NCBI GenBank assembly: GCA_030744095.1
Contig: JASLRF010000487.1
Span: 1 to 13,082 of the forward strand
DNA: 13,082 nt
DNA from: Pirellulaceae bacterium
GTDB taxonomy: Bacteria > Planctomycetota > Planctomycetia > Pirellulales > Pirellulaceae
Direction of reading: 5' to 3'
A model generated the notes under the pieces. It made no database searches. It was not told where the DNA came from and was given only the letters and a program-made list of their open reading frames with translations. Positions 1-5,800 of this stretch are shown one piece after another. The translations under genes were made by a program, and so were the position numbers. Position 1 is the stretch's first letter. Each line of letters starts with the position of its first letter.

Positions 1-1
1 C

Positions 2-112
2 ATCCTCCGTCGCACGACGCTTCGCGCAATAATTAACTCCAACTCGCCAACGAGGACTGACCAGCAACAATTAATCGACGCCCTGGAAAACTACCTAAGT
101 CTCGCCATTTAA
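2..112 (+). CDS. C-terminal fragment of an unidentified protein (5' end outside window)
   Basis: One frame is open from the first bases of the window to a TAA at 110-112 and encodes 36 residues ending in QLIDALENYLSLAI. The other two forward frames give shorter or less protein-like tails. The amphipathic ending, with a basic stretch followed by a TDQQQLIDALENYL helix, looks like the end of a real protein. It is loosely reminiscent of the C-terminus of PLP-dependent amino-acid decarboxylases (an LR...NxxTTxxDxxxLLxAL pattern), but the fragment is too short to name a family. It would be convergent with queA. From 113 to 266 I see no gene and no clear terminator, only a 5-bp hairpin at 149-161. 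Confidence 0.4.
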   Translation: MLRRTTLRAIINSNSPTRTDQQQLIDALENYLSLAI

Positions 113-266
113 GCAGACGAATATCTGCGAAAGTTCAGCTATTTGGCTGCGGCACTGCCGCGTTAGGCGAGTGGCAGATTGGAATTTCCCGCGAGGGTGA
201 GGCTTCTGTTGAACGGGCTATCCGACGCTCGCCTTGCGAAGGGACATGGCGTGGCAAAGGGACCCG

Positions 267-1463
267 TCACACGATCAACATCGTATCGCCGTAGCTGTAA
301 AAGCGGTAGGCTTCGGCGATCGCCTCTTCGTAAGCTCGTCGCATGAGCGCATCGCCACCAAAAGTCCTTACCAGGACCAATAGGGTACTCCTGGGGATGT
401 GGAAATTGGTCATCAAGGCATCGACGGCACGAAACGAATACGGAGGCCGAATGAACAGATCGGTTTGGCCTGTCCAGGCGGCCAGTGTGCCTGAGGCGGC
501 AGCTGTCTCGAGGACCCGCACGGCGGTCGTGCCAATCGCAATCGTTCGCCCTCCCGCGGCACGATGGGCATTAAGCGAATCGACGGTTGTGGCGTCAATT
601 TGCCCCCACTCGGTATGCATGGCGTGTTCGTCCAACCGAGAAGCCGAAATCGGTCGAAACGTTCCCAGGCCGACATGCAGCGTGACGTGATGGCTCGAGA
701 CACCTTTGGCGCTGAGCTTCTCAAGCAGACCGGTCGTAAAATGAAGGCCCGCCGTCGGAGCCGCCACCGCCCCCGGTTTGGCGGCGAAAACGGTTTGGTA
801 CTGCTCGACATCGGCCTCGACCATCTCGCCGCCTCGGATGTATGGCGGTAGAGGGACGCGACCAATTTTTTCCAGGATCTCGGCAGGCGAGCCACTTGGA
901 TCGGGCTGCGCGGCCCAAATGCCGCCACCCAGATCCACCAGCATTTTCAACTGGTTTGCAGGTCGACCCAGGTGGTCCACCAGCGTGACCTCTTCACCGC
1001 AATGCAGTTTGCCTCGTGTCTTGCTCATCACCTTCCAAATGGCGGTGCTGGCGTGAGTCGGCTCAAACCGATCGTCTTGGAGAACGCCTTCTGCAGGTGG
1101 TCTACACCGTTGTTCGGCCTGGAAGAGGCCTCCTTCTGCAGGTGGCGTTCGCCGTTGTTCGGCCAGGAAAAGGCCTCCTTCTGCAGGTGGCGTTCGCCGC
1201 TCTTCGGCCAGGAAAAGGCCAAACCATCGTCCGCCTGTCCGCGTACGGAAACCGGTGAGCCGAGCTGGCAGGACCCGCGTGTCGTTCAACACCAAGGCGT
1301 CCTGAAGAGTCAGCAGTTCTGGCAAATCACGAATGTGGTAGTGGTCGATCTGCTGACGCGATCGGTCCACCAGCATCAGTCGAGCGTCGCTCCGGCGGCT
1401 GAGAGGGTGCTGGGCAATCAACTCCTCTGGAAGCTGATAATCGTAATGGTCGAGTTCCGACAT
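267..1463 (-). CDS. queA: S-adenosylmethionine:tRNA ribosyltransferase-isomerase (QueA) with internal tandem repeat
   Basis: QueA transfers and isomerises the ribosyl group of SAM onto 7-aminomethyl-deazaguanine at the tRNA wobble position to make epoxyqueuosine, the penultimate step of queuosine synthesis, in the cytoplasm. The 398-residue product shows the family signatures: N-terminal YQLPEELIAQHP, LNDTRVLPARL (about 59-69), RVPLPPYIR (202-210), KPGAVAAPTAGLHF (229-242), HVGLGTFRP, a TNFHIPRSTLL segment and a terminal FYSYGDTMLIV. The family is usually about 340-360 residues. The extra length is mainly residues 82-126, three tandem copies of a 15-residue unit (GLFLAEERRTPPAEG-like) inserted after TGGRWF in the N-terminal barrel region. 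All catalytic-core motifs are present and the frame is intact, so the protein is probably functional. The ATG at 1461-1463 has only a weak ribosome-binding site. The gene is divergent from the glycosyltransferase. Assignment is near certain; the effect of the repeat is unknown. Confidence 0.95.
   Translation of the reverse strand: MSELDHYDYQLPEELIAQHPLSRRSDARLMLVDRSRQQIDHYHIRDLPELLTLQDALVLNDTRVLPARLTGFRTRTGGRWFGLFLAEERRTPPAEGGLFLAEQRRTPPAEGGLFQAEQRCRPPAEGVLQDDRFEPTHASTAIWKVMSKTRGKLHCGEEVTLVDHLGRPANQLKMLVDLGGGIWAAQPDPSGSPAEILEKIGRVPLPPYIRGGEMVEADVEQYQTVFAAKPGAVAAPTAGLHFTTGLLEKLSAKGVSSHHVTLHVGLGTFRPISASRLDEHAMHTEWGQIDATTVDSLNAHRAAGGRTIAIGTTAVRVLETAAASGTLAAWTGQTDLFIRPPYSFRAVDALMTNFHIPRSTLLVLVRTFGGDALMRRAYEEAIAEAYRFYSYGDTMLIV
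1091..1225. repeat. Three tandem 45-bp repeats inside queA
   Basis: Three consecutive 45-bp units lie at 1091-1135, 1136-1180 and 1181-1225, each starting CTGCAGGTGG on the + strand. Units 2 and 3 are nearly identical over their first 40 bases; unit 1 is more diverged (TCTACACCG in place of CGTTCGCCG). Because 45 is a multiple of three, the array keeps queA in frame and adds three 15-residue blocks containing AE(E/Q)RRTPPAEG. This is an in-coding minisatellite, or a short repeat element that has spread within the gene. Confidence 0.93.
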
Positions 1464-1498
1464 TTGCCTGGCAAGGCTCGGTTTCTTGAAGGGCTACC

Positions 1499-1567
1499 AT
1501 GGAAACAACCGAGTATAAGTCTGATACTCAGGACGTGAAACGGCAGTTCTCAAAGCAGCGACGATGA
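1499..1567 (+). CDS. 22-residue small ORF / possible leader peptide coupled to the glycosyltransferase
   Basis: An ATG at 1499 is preceded by GAAGGG at 5-nt spacing, a good Shine-Dalgarno match. It opens 22 codons (N-terminus METTEYKSD, basic C-terminus KRQFSKQRR). The TGA stop at 1565-1567 overlaps the ATG at 1564-1566 of the next gene in an ATGA arrangement, the classic layout for translational coupling. The glycosyltransferase ATG itself has no recognisable Shine-Dalgarno (CAAAGCAGCGACG before it), which makes coupling plausible. The peptide shows no run of a single regulatory amino acid, so nothing points to classical attenuation. It may be a leader peptide, a small protein, or chance. 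Confidence 0.4.
   Translation: METTEYKSDTQDVKRQFSKQRR
1511..1529. promoter_or_regulatory. Inverted repeat (possible operator) between divergent queA and glycosyltransferase
   Basis: GAGTAT, a 7-nt spacer (AAGTCTG) and ATACTC form a perfect 6+6 inverted repeat in the 100-bp divergent intergenic region, the size and symmetry of a dimeric repressor site. It also lies inside the 22-codon small ORF. No matching regulator is visible nearby, and a 6-bp palindrome can occur by chance. Confidence 0.25.
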
Positions 1568-2712
1568 CGACAAACAGTTCCAACGACGACCGAATCCGCG
1601 TCGCACTCGTGATCACCGAACTGAATGTCGGTGGCGCAGAGCGTTGTTTGACGCAGCTGGCAATCGGTCTGAATCGCAGGCGTTTCGAACCACTCGTGAT
1701 TGCAATCGCACCGCGACCGTTGGACGAACAGCTGACGCTGGTCAACCTCTTGGAAGCGGCTCAAGTGCCAGTTCGTTTTCTGAACGTGTCTTCCAAATGG
1801 CAGTTACCGATCGGCGTCTGGCGATTACGCAGAATACTCGCCGCGTTTGAACCCGACGTCGTTCAGTCGTTTCTGTTTCATGCCGATGTTTTGACATGTC
1901 TCGCTGGCGGTGGCAGGCGTTGCCGTTCATTTTTGGGCCTTCGCGTGGCGGATCCGACGAGGTGGCGACAACGCTGCGAACGATGGGTAGCTGGGCAAGC
2001 GACGGCGGTCGTTTGTGTCAGCGAAGCAGTGAGTCAATACGCGCGAGACGAGGCTAAGATCCAAGCCACGAAGTTGGTCGTGATCCCCAATGCAATCGAT
2101 GTTGAAATTCAATGCTCGGTGAAGCCGCTGGACTTGATGTCGATCGGCATTGGCGGTTCGCGCCGCGTGATCCTCTGTGTCGGTCGGTTGCATAAGCAGA
2201 AAGGAATGGATTGGCTACTCGAGACAATGCCTGCCGTGTTTGAGCGGTTGCCCGAACACGATCTGCTTATCGTTGGAACTGGTCCGGACGAAACACGTCT
2301 CCGCGCGCAGGCACGTGATTTGAAAATTGACGATCGTGTGCATTTTGCCGGCTGGCGAGACGACGTCCCGCGTTTAATGGCGGCATCATCGCAGCTCGTC
2401 CTAACCTCGCGCTGGGAAGGGATGCCTAACGTTATCTTGGAGGCGATGGCCGCTGCTCTTCCCATCGTCGCGACCAACACGCACGGCGTTCGAGAATTGC
2501 TTGGTGCGGACCACGCAAGGCAGACCGTCGAATTTGGTGATTCCCTGGCGCTGATCGATCGACTGGCATCCTTCGGGCGCGACGATGAACTGGCAGCTCG
2601 AATCGGTGCCGCAAACCTCTCCCGCGCCGTCGCCAATTTCTCCCTGGAAGGCATGGTCACTGCTTACGAATCGCTCTACGAGTCAAATAATCACGGTTCA
2701 CGTGGTCAGTAG
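1564..2712 (+). CDS. Glycosyltransferase family 4 (GT-B fold)
   Basis: This is a 382-residue cytoplasmic or membrane-associated glycosyltransferase that would move a sugar from a nucleotide-sugar donor to an acceptor, most likely in envelope or exopolysaccharide synthesis; neither substrate can be read from the sequence. Family evidence: the N-terminal Rossmann half starts RVALVITELNVGGAER (GGAER at 23-27, the acceptor-side glycine loop); the C-terminal half contains CVGRLHKQKG (about 205-214) with the basic residues that contact donor phosphates; and WEGMPNVILEAM supplies the EX7E motif (E285 and E293). Length fits GT4 enzymes. There is no signal peptide or TM segment. The start is the ATG overlapping the stop of the upstream small ORF. 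The gene is followed by about 200 bp before mraZ and is not obviously in an operon with it. Family assignment is strong; specific function is unknown. Confidence 0.9.
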   Translation: MTTNSSNDDRIRVALVITELNVGGAERCLTQLAIGLNRRRFEPLVIAIAPRPLDEQLTLVNLLEAAQVPVRFLNVSSKWQLPIGVWRLRRILAAFEPDVVQSFLFHADVLTCLAGGGRRCRSFLGLRVADPTRWRQRCERWVAGQATAVVCVSEAVSQYARDEAKIQATKLVVIPNAIDVEIQCSVKPLDLMSIGIGGSRRVILCVGRLHKQKGMDWLLETMPAVFERLPEHDLLIVGTGPDETRLRAQARDLKIDDRVHFAGWRDDVPRLMAASSQLVLTSRWEGMPNVILEAMAAALPIVATNTHGVRELLGADHARQTVEFGDSLALIDRLASFGRDDELAARIGAANLSRAVANFSLEGMVTAYESLYESNNHGSRGQ

Positions 2713-2843
2713 GCGTGATAGCAGCGTGCCGAGAAAATTTGGTTTTCTTCCAAAATCTTGCGAGCGTCCCAAGTGGTGTTTCAGGAGGTAGTTACGACGA
2801 AGGCGATTCTGCAGGTGCTTGTTTTTGGCGGGTGGAAATCGTG

Positions 2844-2871
2844 TTGATTTTTGAGGCCGCGTGGATATCTT
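2844..2871 (+). promoter_or_regulatory. Probable sigma-70-type promoter of mraZ
   Basis: TTGATT at 2844-2849 and TATCTT at 2866-2871 are separated by 16 nt, each matching 4 of 6 consensus positions. Transcription would start close to 2878, exactly where the phased GTGG repeats begin. The placement, more than the match quality, supports the call. The rest of the spacer after the glycosyltransferase (2713-2843) shows only a weak TTTGG...CCAAA inverted repeat near 2740. Confidence 0.4.
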
Positions 2872-2878
2872 AGGGTGG

Positions 2879-2908
2879 AAGTGGGTCGAAGTGGTTGGGA
2901 GTGGTAGT
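2879..2908 (+). promoter_or_regulatory. Probable MraZ operator: GTGG direct repeats with 10-bp period
   Basis: Three head-to-tail 10-bp units, AAGTGGGTCG, AAGTGGTTGG and GAGTGGTAGT, abut the mraZ ATG. GTGG falls at 2881, 2891 and 2901, exactly one helical turn apart. A further GTGG in the same phase is at 2861, and the slot between (2871) reads TAGG. MraZ is known to bind clusters of TGGG/GTGG direct repeats of this spacing upstream of its own gene (TGGGN repeats in E. coli, AAAGTGG repeats in mycoplasmas). The array covers the region between the inferred -10 and the start codon and includes the GGGAG ribosome-binding site at 2896-2900, so bound MraZ would block transcription and perhaps translation. 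Confidence 0.75.
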
Positions 2909-3436
2909 ATGTTGCTCACTGGGACGTTTGTTCGAGCGATCGACGAGAAGCAGCGAATCGCTGTTCCCAAGCCCGTGCGCGACTCGCTGGGTTTTCCTTG
3001 CCAGAAAGTGCTCTATCTAGCTCCGGGCACGGATGGCTGCATTCAGCTGTATCCCGAAGATGTTTTTACGGATCTGGCAGCTCAGCTCGGACGCACGACG
3101 CCCACCGGCCAGGACGTGCGAGCGTTCAGTCGGATGTTTTACGCCCAGGCGCAACGCGTGGAAATTGACCGTCAAGGTCGGCTGCGTGTTCCTCTGGAAT
3201 TGGCGGAATTTGGTCGTCTCTTCAAGGAAGTCGTGTTGCTGGGTGTGCGTGATCATCTGGAGCTTTGGAATCGCGACCAATGGAACTCTTATTTGGCGGA
3301 AACTCAACCGCGATACGACGAGATTGCGGAGAGCGCGTTCGGCCAATCGCCGCCCCCAGGTGGGTCGGCGTTCGTATCGGAAGCAACCGAAAACATTACA
3401 ACAAAGGAGAGTTTGCGGTCGTCGCGGCCGCGTTAG
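2909..3436 (+). CDS. mraZ: MraZ, transcriptional regulator of the division/cell-wall cluster
   Basis: This 175-residue protein has two tandem MraZ/SpoVT-AbrB-like units, each with the DXXXR signature: D12-R16 in IDEKQRIAVP and D87-R91 in IDRQGRLRVP. MraZ forms ring-shaped oligomers that bind direct repeats upstream of mraZ and usually repress the operon. The ATG at 2909 is chosen because MLLTGTFVRAIDEK matches the family N-terminus and is preceded by GGGAG; an in-frame GTG at 2861 would add 16 residues translated from the operator itself. The C-terminal 30 or so residues (after QSPPPGGS) are low in complexity and lengthen the protein beyond the usual 140-155. The first gene of the classical dcw cluster, here followed by rsmH after an unusually long spacer. 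Confidence 0.95.
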   Translation: MLLTGTFVRAIDEKQRIAVPKPVRDSLGFPCQKVLYLAPGTDGCIQLYPEDVFTDLAAQLGRTTPTGQDVRAFSRMFYAQAQRVEIDRQGRLRVPLELAEFGRLFKEVVLLGVRDHLELWNRDQWNSYLAETQPRYDEIAESAFGQSPPPGGSAFVSEATENITTKESLRSSRPR

Positions 3437-3557
3437 GGGACAGCAGTCTCGGCAGGGACGCCATTGAATGCTTGTCAACAGATCAAGAGCGACGTCCGTC
3501 CGTTTGTTCGCTGACTGAGAGATCTTCCGGACCAGCCTGCGGCCACTGGCTGCTCCG

Positions 3558-3579
3558 CAGAGCCGCTTCGGCGGCTCTG
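3558..3579 (+). terminator. Perfect 9-bp hairpin with UUCG tetraloop after mraZ (candidate terminator or RNA structure)
   Basis: CAGAGCCGC pairs perfectly with GCGGCTCTG around a TTCG loop; C(UUCG)G is an exceptionally stable RNA tetraloop. The following bases are GATTTCTC, not a T-run, so this is a poor intrinsic terminator but a firm RNA hairpin. An alternative stem, CTGCGG (3537-3542) with CCGCAG (3555-3560), shares three bases with its 5' arm, so the two are mutually exclusive. Confidence 0.5.
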
Positions 3580-3622
3580 GATTTCTCAGGGTTCGTGTGC
3601 AAGATGCGCCGAACCGCGAACG

Positions 3623-3655
3623 CAGGGATGCCTGCTACCCTCACCGGCATCCCTG
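3623..3655. repeat. Perfect 10-bp inverted repeat, 13-nt loop
   Basis: CAGGGATGCC at 3623-3632 pairs with GGCATCCCTG at 3646-3655. A further 6-bp inverted repeat, GGTTCG (3590-3595) with CGAACC (3610-3615), lies just upstream. The hairpin ends exactly where the next one begins. Confidence 0.7.
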
Positions 3656-3708
3656 TTGGCAGCGACCCAGCTCCGAGGCACATGGATGTGCCTCGGGTCG
3701 TTTGCCAA
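3656..3708. repeat. Long imperfect hairpin with 10-bp perfect core
   Basis: The core is CCGAGGCACA (3673-3682) and TGTGCCTCGG (3687-3696) around a TGGA loop. Outer segments continue the stem: CGAC (3663-3666) with GTCG (3697-3700), and TTGGCA (3656-3661) with TGCCAA (3703-3708), with a 1x2 internal loop and a 6-nt bulge on the 5' side. About 20 base pairs in total. It directly abuts the preceding hairpin with no spacer. Confidence 0.65.
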
Positions 3709-3889
3709 GGTAGCTGACGGGGCGAGCCGCCTCGACGGTCCATCGTTGGGGTGCGAGCGGCGCTGCGAGTGTCTTCCTGACAATCGGGAAACATCGGGCA
3801 AACTGGGTACATCCGCGCGGGCGTAGGCAGTGGTCCCGGCGTCATTGACGGGTTGGCGCGTGGCCGGTTTACCGGTATCCCAAGCAGCT

Positions 3890-4786
3890 ATGGAACCGCC
3901 CAAATCAGCGCATGTGTCCGTCATGTCGGACGAGATCATTCAGTGGCTGTCTCCTTCCCCCGGTCAGACGTTTGTCGACGGCACGTTGGGCGGCGGAGGC
4001 CATACTCGGCTAATCGCCGAATCCGTGGGTGATCAGGGGCAAGTGATCAGCTTCGACCGCGATCCAGCCGCCATCGATCGGGCCGTTGCCCATTTACAAG
4101 GCCTTCCGGTCAAAGTCGTCCACGCCGATTTTCGGGAGATCCCCGAGGTGCTCGACCAACTGTCGCTACCCCCGGTCAATGGTGTGGTGCTTGATTTGGG
4201 GCTTTCCAGTGACCAGCTGGCCGACGAGGCTCGCGGATTCAGCTACGATGCGCCGGGTGACCTTGATCTGCGTTTCGATCCGCAACGGGGTGAGCCAGCT
4301 TGGGGCTTGATCCGTCGTTTAAGCGAAAAGGGCCTGGCTGACGTAATTTATCGCTATGGTGAAGAGCGTCGGAGCCGACGAATTGCCAAGCAGATTGTGG
4401 CGCGCCGGCGATCCCAGCCGATTCGGACATCACGCGACCTGGCGGAGCTTGTGCGAAGCTGTGTGCCGCGCAGCCCAAATCACCGAATCGACCCGGCAAC
4501 ACGGACTTTCCAGGCGTTGCGGATTGCGGTGAATGACGAATTGACGGCTCTCGAGCGGACCCTCCAGCGGATTCCACCAGCGATCGCAGAGGGGGGACGT
4601 CTTGCCGTGATTAGCTTCCATTCGTTGGAAGACAGGCTCGTAAAGAACGCCTTTCGCCACGATGGCCGCTATATGCCCTTGACGAAAAAACCGATTCGAC
4701 CTAATGAATCAGAGTTACTTCGCAACCCGCGCAGCCGTAGCGCGCGGTTGCGTGTCGCCCAGCGGACAGATGCCAGTGTTGCCTAG
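3890..4786 (+). CDS. rsmH: 16S rRNA (cytosine-1402-N4)-methyltransferase RsmH (MraW)
   Basis: RsmH methylates N4 of C1402 in the 30S P site using SAM and is nearly universal as the second dcw gene. From the ATG at 3890 the product is 298 residues, normal for the family. Signatures: HVSVMSDEI near the N-terminus, FVDGTLGGGGHT (28-39, SAM loop), FDRDPAAI (55-62), HADFREI, GVVLDLGLSSDQL (about 98-110), RGFSYDAPGDLDLRFDP, TRTFQALRIAVNDEL and the C-terminal GGRLAVISFHSLEDRLVK. An in-frame GTG at 3830 would add 20 residues; neither start has a good ribosome-binding site, and 3890 is preferred because few residues normally precede the HxxV(M/L)xxE motif. The gene runs toward the LysM gene 98 nt away. 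Confidence 0.95.
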   Translation: MEPPKSAHVSVMSDEIIQWLSPSPGQTFVDGTLGGGGHTRLIAESVGDQGQVISFDRDPAAIDRAVAHLQGLPVKVVHADFREIPEVLDQLSLPPVNGVVLDLGLSSDQLADEARGFSYDAPGDLDLRFDPQRGEPAWGLIRRLSEKGLADVIYRYGEERRSRRIAKQIVARRRSQPIRTSRDLAELVRSCVPRSPNHRIDPATRTFQALRIAVNDELTALERTLQRIPPAIAEGGRLAVISFHSLEDRLVKNAFRHDGRYMPLTKKPIRPNESELLRNPRSRSARLRVAQRTDASVA

Positions 4787-4884
4787 CGCCAGGCATCGGG
4801 CCTCGACGGCATCCATACCCTGAATTTGTTCTGGCGACCTCGTACTGGACGATGTCGGCAGTGCCTCAAGGAGGAGGCAACCAG

Positions 4885-5655
4885 ATGAGTGCATCGAATA
4901 AGTCATGGTTGATGGTTGGCGGGCTGGCTTTGGTCGTTGCCGGGGTCATCTATGCGATCAAACAGCTCAATGGCAGGTCCGCACCACCGGCGGAGATCGC
5001 GCCAGCCACGTTGACCAGTGACAACAGTCCTGCGACGCGATCTCGGACACATTTCCCAACGATTCTCCGCGCCAAACCGGTGACGGAGGCCGTGCCGACG
5101 GTCAGCCCCCGCTATGCTCCGCGCGACGCGACGTTGCCACGCAGCGACTTGGTGCCACGCGACGGCCTAGTGCCACGCGACGACCTGCAATTCGACAAGG
5201 TGCCGGTGGGAAGATATCCGTCGCCAACTGGCTTGCCACCAAGCACGAGCCCACCAACCACGCGCCCACCGATTACGTCGCCAGTTGATCGCAGTGAAGT
5301 GTCTCCATCAAGAAGGGACCCACAGGCTGGGGGCGCGGTGTCTCCGGCGTTCAGCGAGCCGACCGCTGTCGACGAGCCATCCTCGCTGCCAACCGTGTCG
5401 GACTCTGAATCAACAGACGTCCGCCCAGCCGCTCGGCCGACAACTTATGTGACGGTGGCGCATGACAGTTTTTGGAATATTTCGAAATTGTGTTATGGCG
5501 GTGAGAGCCGATACTTCAAGGCGTTGTATTTCCACAATCGAAGTCGGATCTTGCGTCCCGATCAGATTCCCGCCGGGATCGAAATTGAGACACCACCGCC
5601 AGCGGAGCTGCTGCGTTTGTATCCGGAGCTGTGCCAACTTGGCCAACGCAATTGA
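4885..5655 (+). CDS. Membrane-anchored LysM-domain protein in the ftsL position
   Basis: A 256-residue bitopic protein. The ATG at 4885 is preceded by an excellent GGAGGAGG 7-8 nt upstream; an earlier in-frame start at 4852 is less likely. Order of parts: a short cytoplasmic N-terminus; one TM segment (about 7-25, WLMVGGLALVVAGVIYAI); a long Pro/Thr/Ser/Arg-rich linker (about 30-185) that includes short VPRDGL-type repeats and PPTTRPP stretches; and a LysM-like domain from about 187 to 240, with TYVTVAHDSFWNISKLCYGG, a YFKALYFHN segment and LRPDQIPAGIEIETP. LysM folds bind N-acetylglucosamine polymers such as peptidoglycan. The layout predicts an inner-membrane anchor reaching to the wall. 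It follows rsmH, where ftsL sits in classical clusters, suggesting a role in wall or division, but that is inference from position. Confidence 0.8.
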   Translation: MSASNKSWLMVGGLALVVAGVIYAIKQLNGRSAPPAEIAPATLTSDNSPATRSRTHFPTILRAKPVTEAVPTVSPRYAPRDATLPRSDLVPRDGLVPRDDLQFDKVPVGRYPSPTGLPPSTSPPTTRPPITSPVDRSEVSPSRRDPQAGGAVSPAFSEPTAVDEPSSLPTVSDSESTDVRPAARPTTYVTVAHDSFWNISKLCYGGESRYFKALYFHNRSRILRPDQIPAGIEIETPPPAELLRLYPELCQLGQRN

Positions 5656-5800
5656 AGCATTCCCGGAGGGCATAACCCGGGCGGGGGATCGTCTCTGCCG
5701 GCCTCTTTGTCTTTCACGATTCGCGATGTTCTGAGTCTTGGCAGCCAATGCCGCTGGAACAACGGTTTGTCGGGGATGGCGGCTTTGGTACGATGTCGCG

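Larger units (their letters stand above)
3437..3889 (+). other. Long structured spacer between mraZ and rsmH (no protein gene seen)
   Basis: In most bacteria rsmH follows mraZ within a few tens of bases; here about 450 bp separate them. No reading frame in either direction looks like a protein. The middle (3537-3708) is dense in inverted repeats, listed separately. The last 180 bp before rsmH have no clear structure and no strong Shine-Dalgarno. Promoter position within the spacer is not evident. Confidence 0.6.

Noticed and set aside
149..161. GCGGC-ACT-GCCGC hairpin as a terminator between the first fragment and queA
   Set aside because: The stem has only five base pairs and neither strand has a following T-run.
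2736..2757. TTTGG...CCAAA inverted repeat as terminator of the glycosyltransferase
   Set aside because: The stem is a weak, AT-rich 5 bp and no T-run follows it.
2861..2908. Upstream GTG start for mraZ, adding 16 residues
   Set aside because: The extra codons are the promoter and GTGG operator. The family N-terminus begins at the ATG at 2909, which has its own ribosome-binding site.
3265..3717. 150-codon + strand frame running from mraZ into the spacer
   Set aside because: It is a frame-shifted shadow of mraZ continuing through the hairpin region; no family features are visible.
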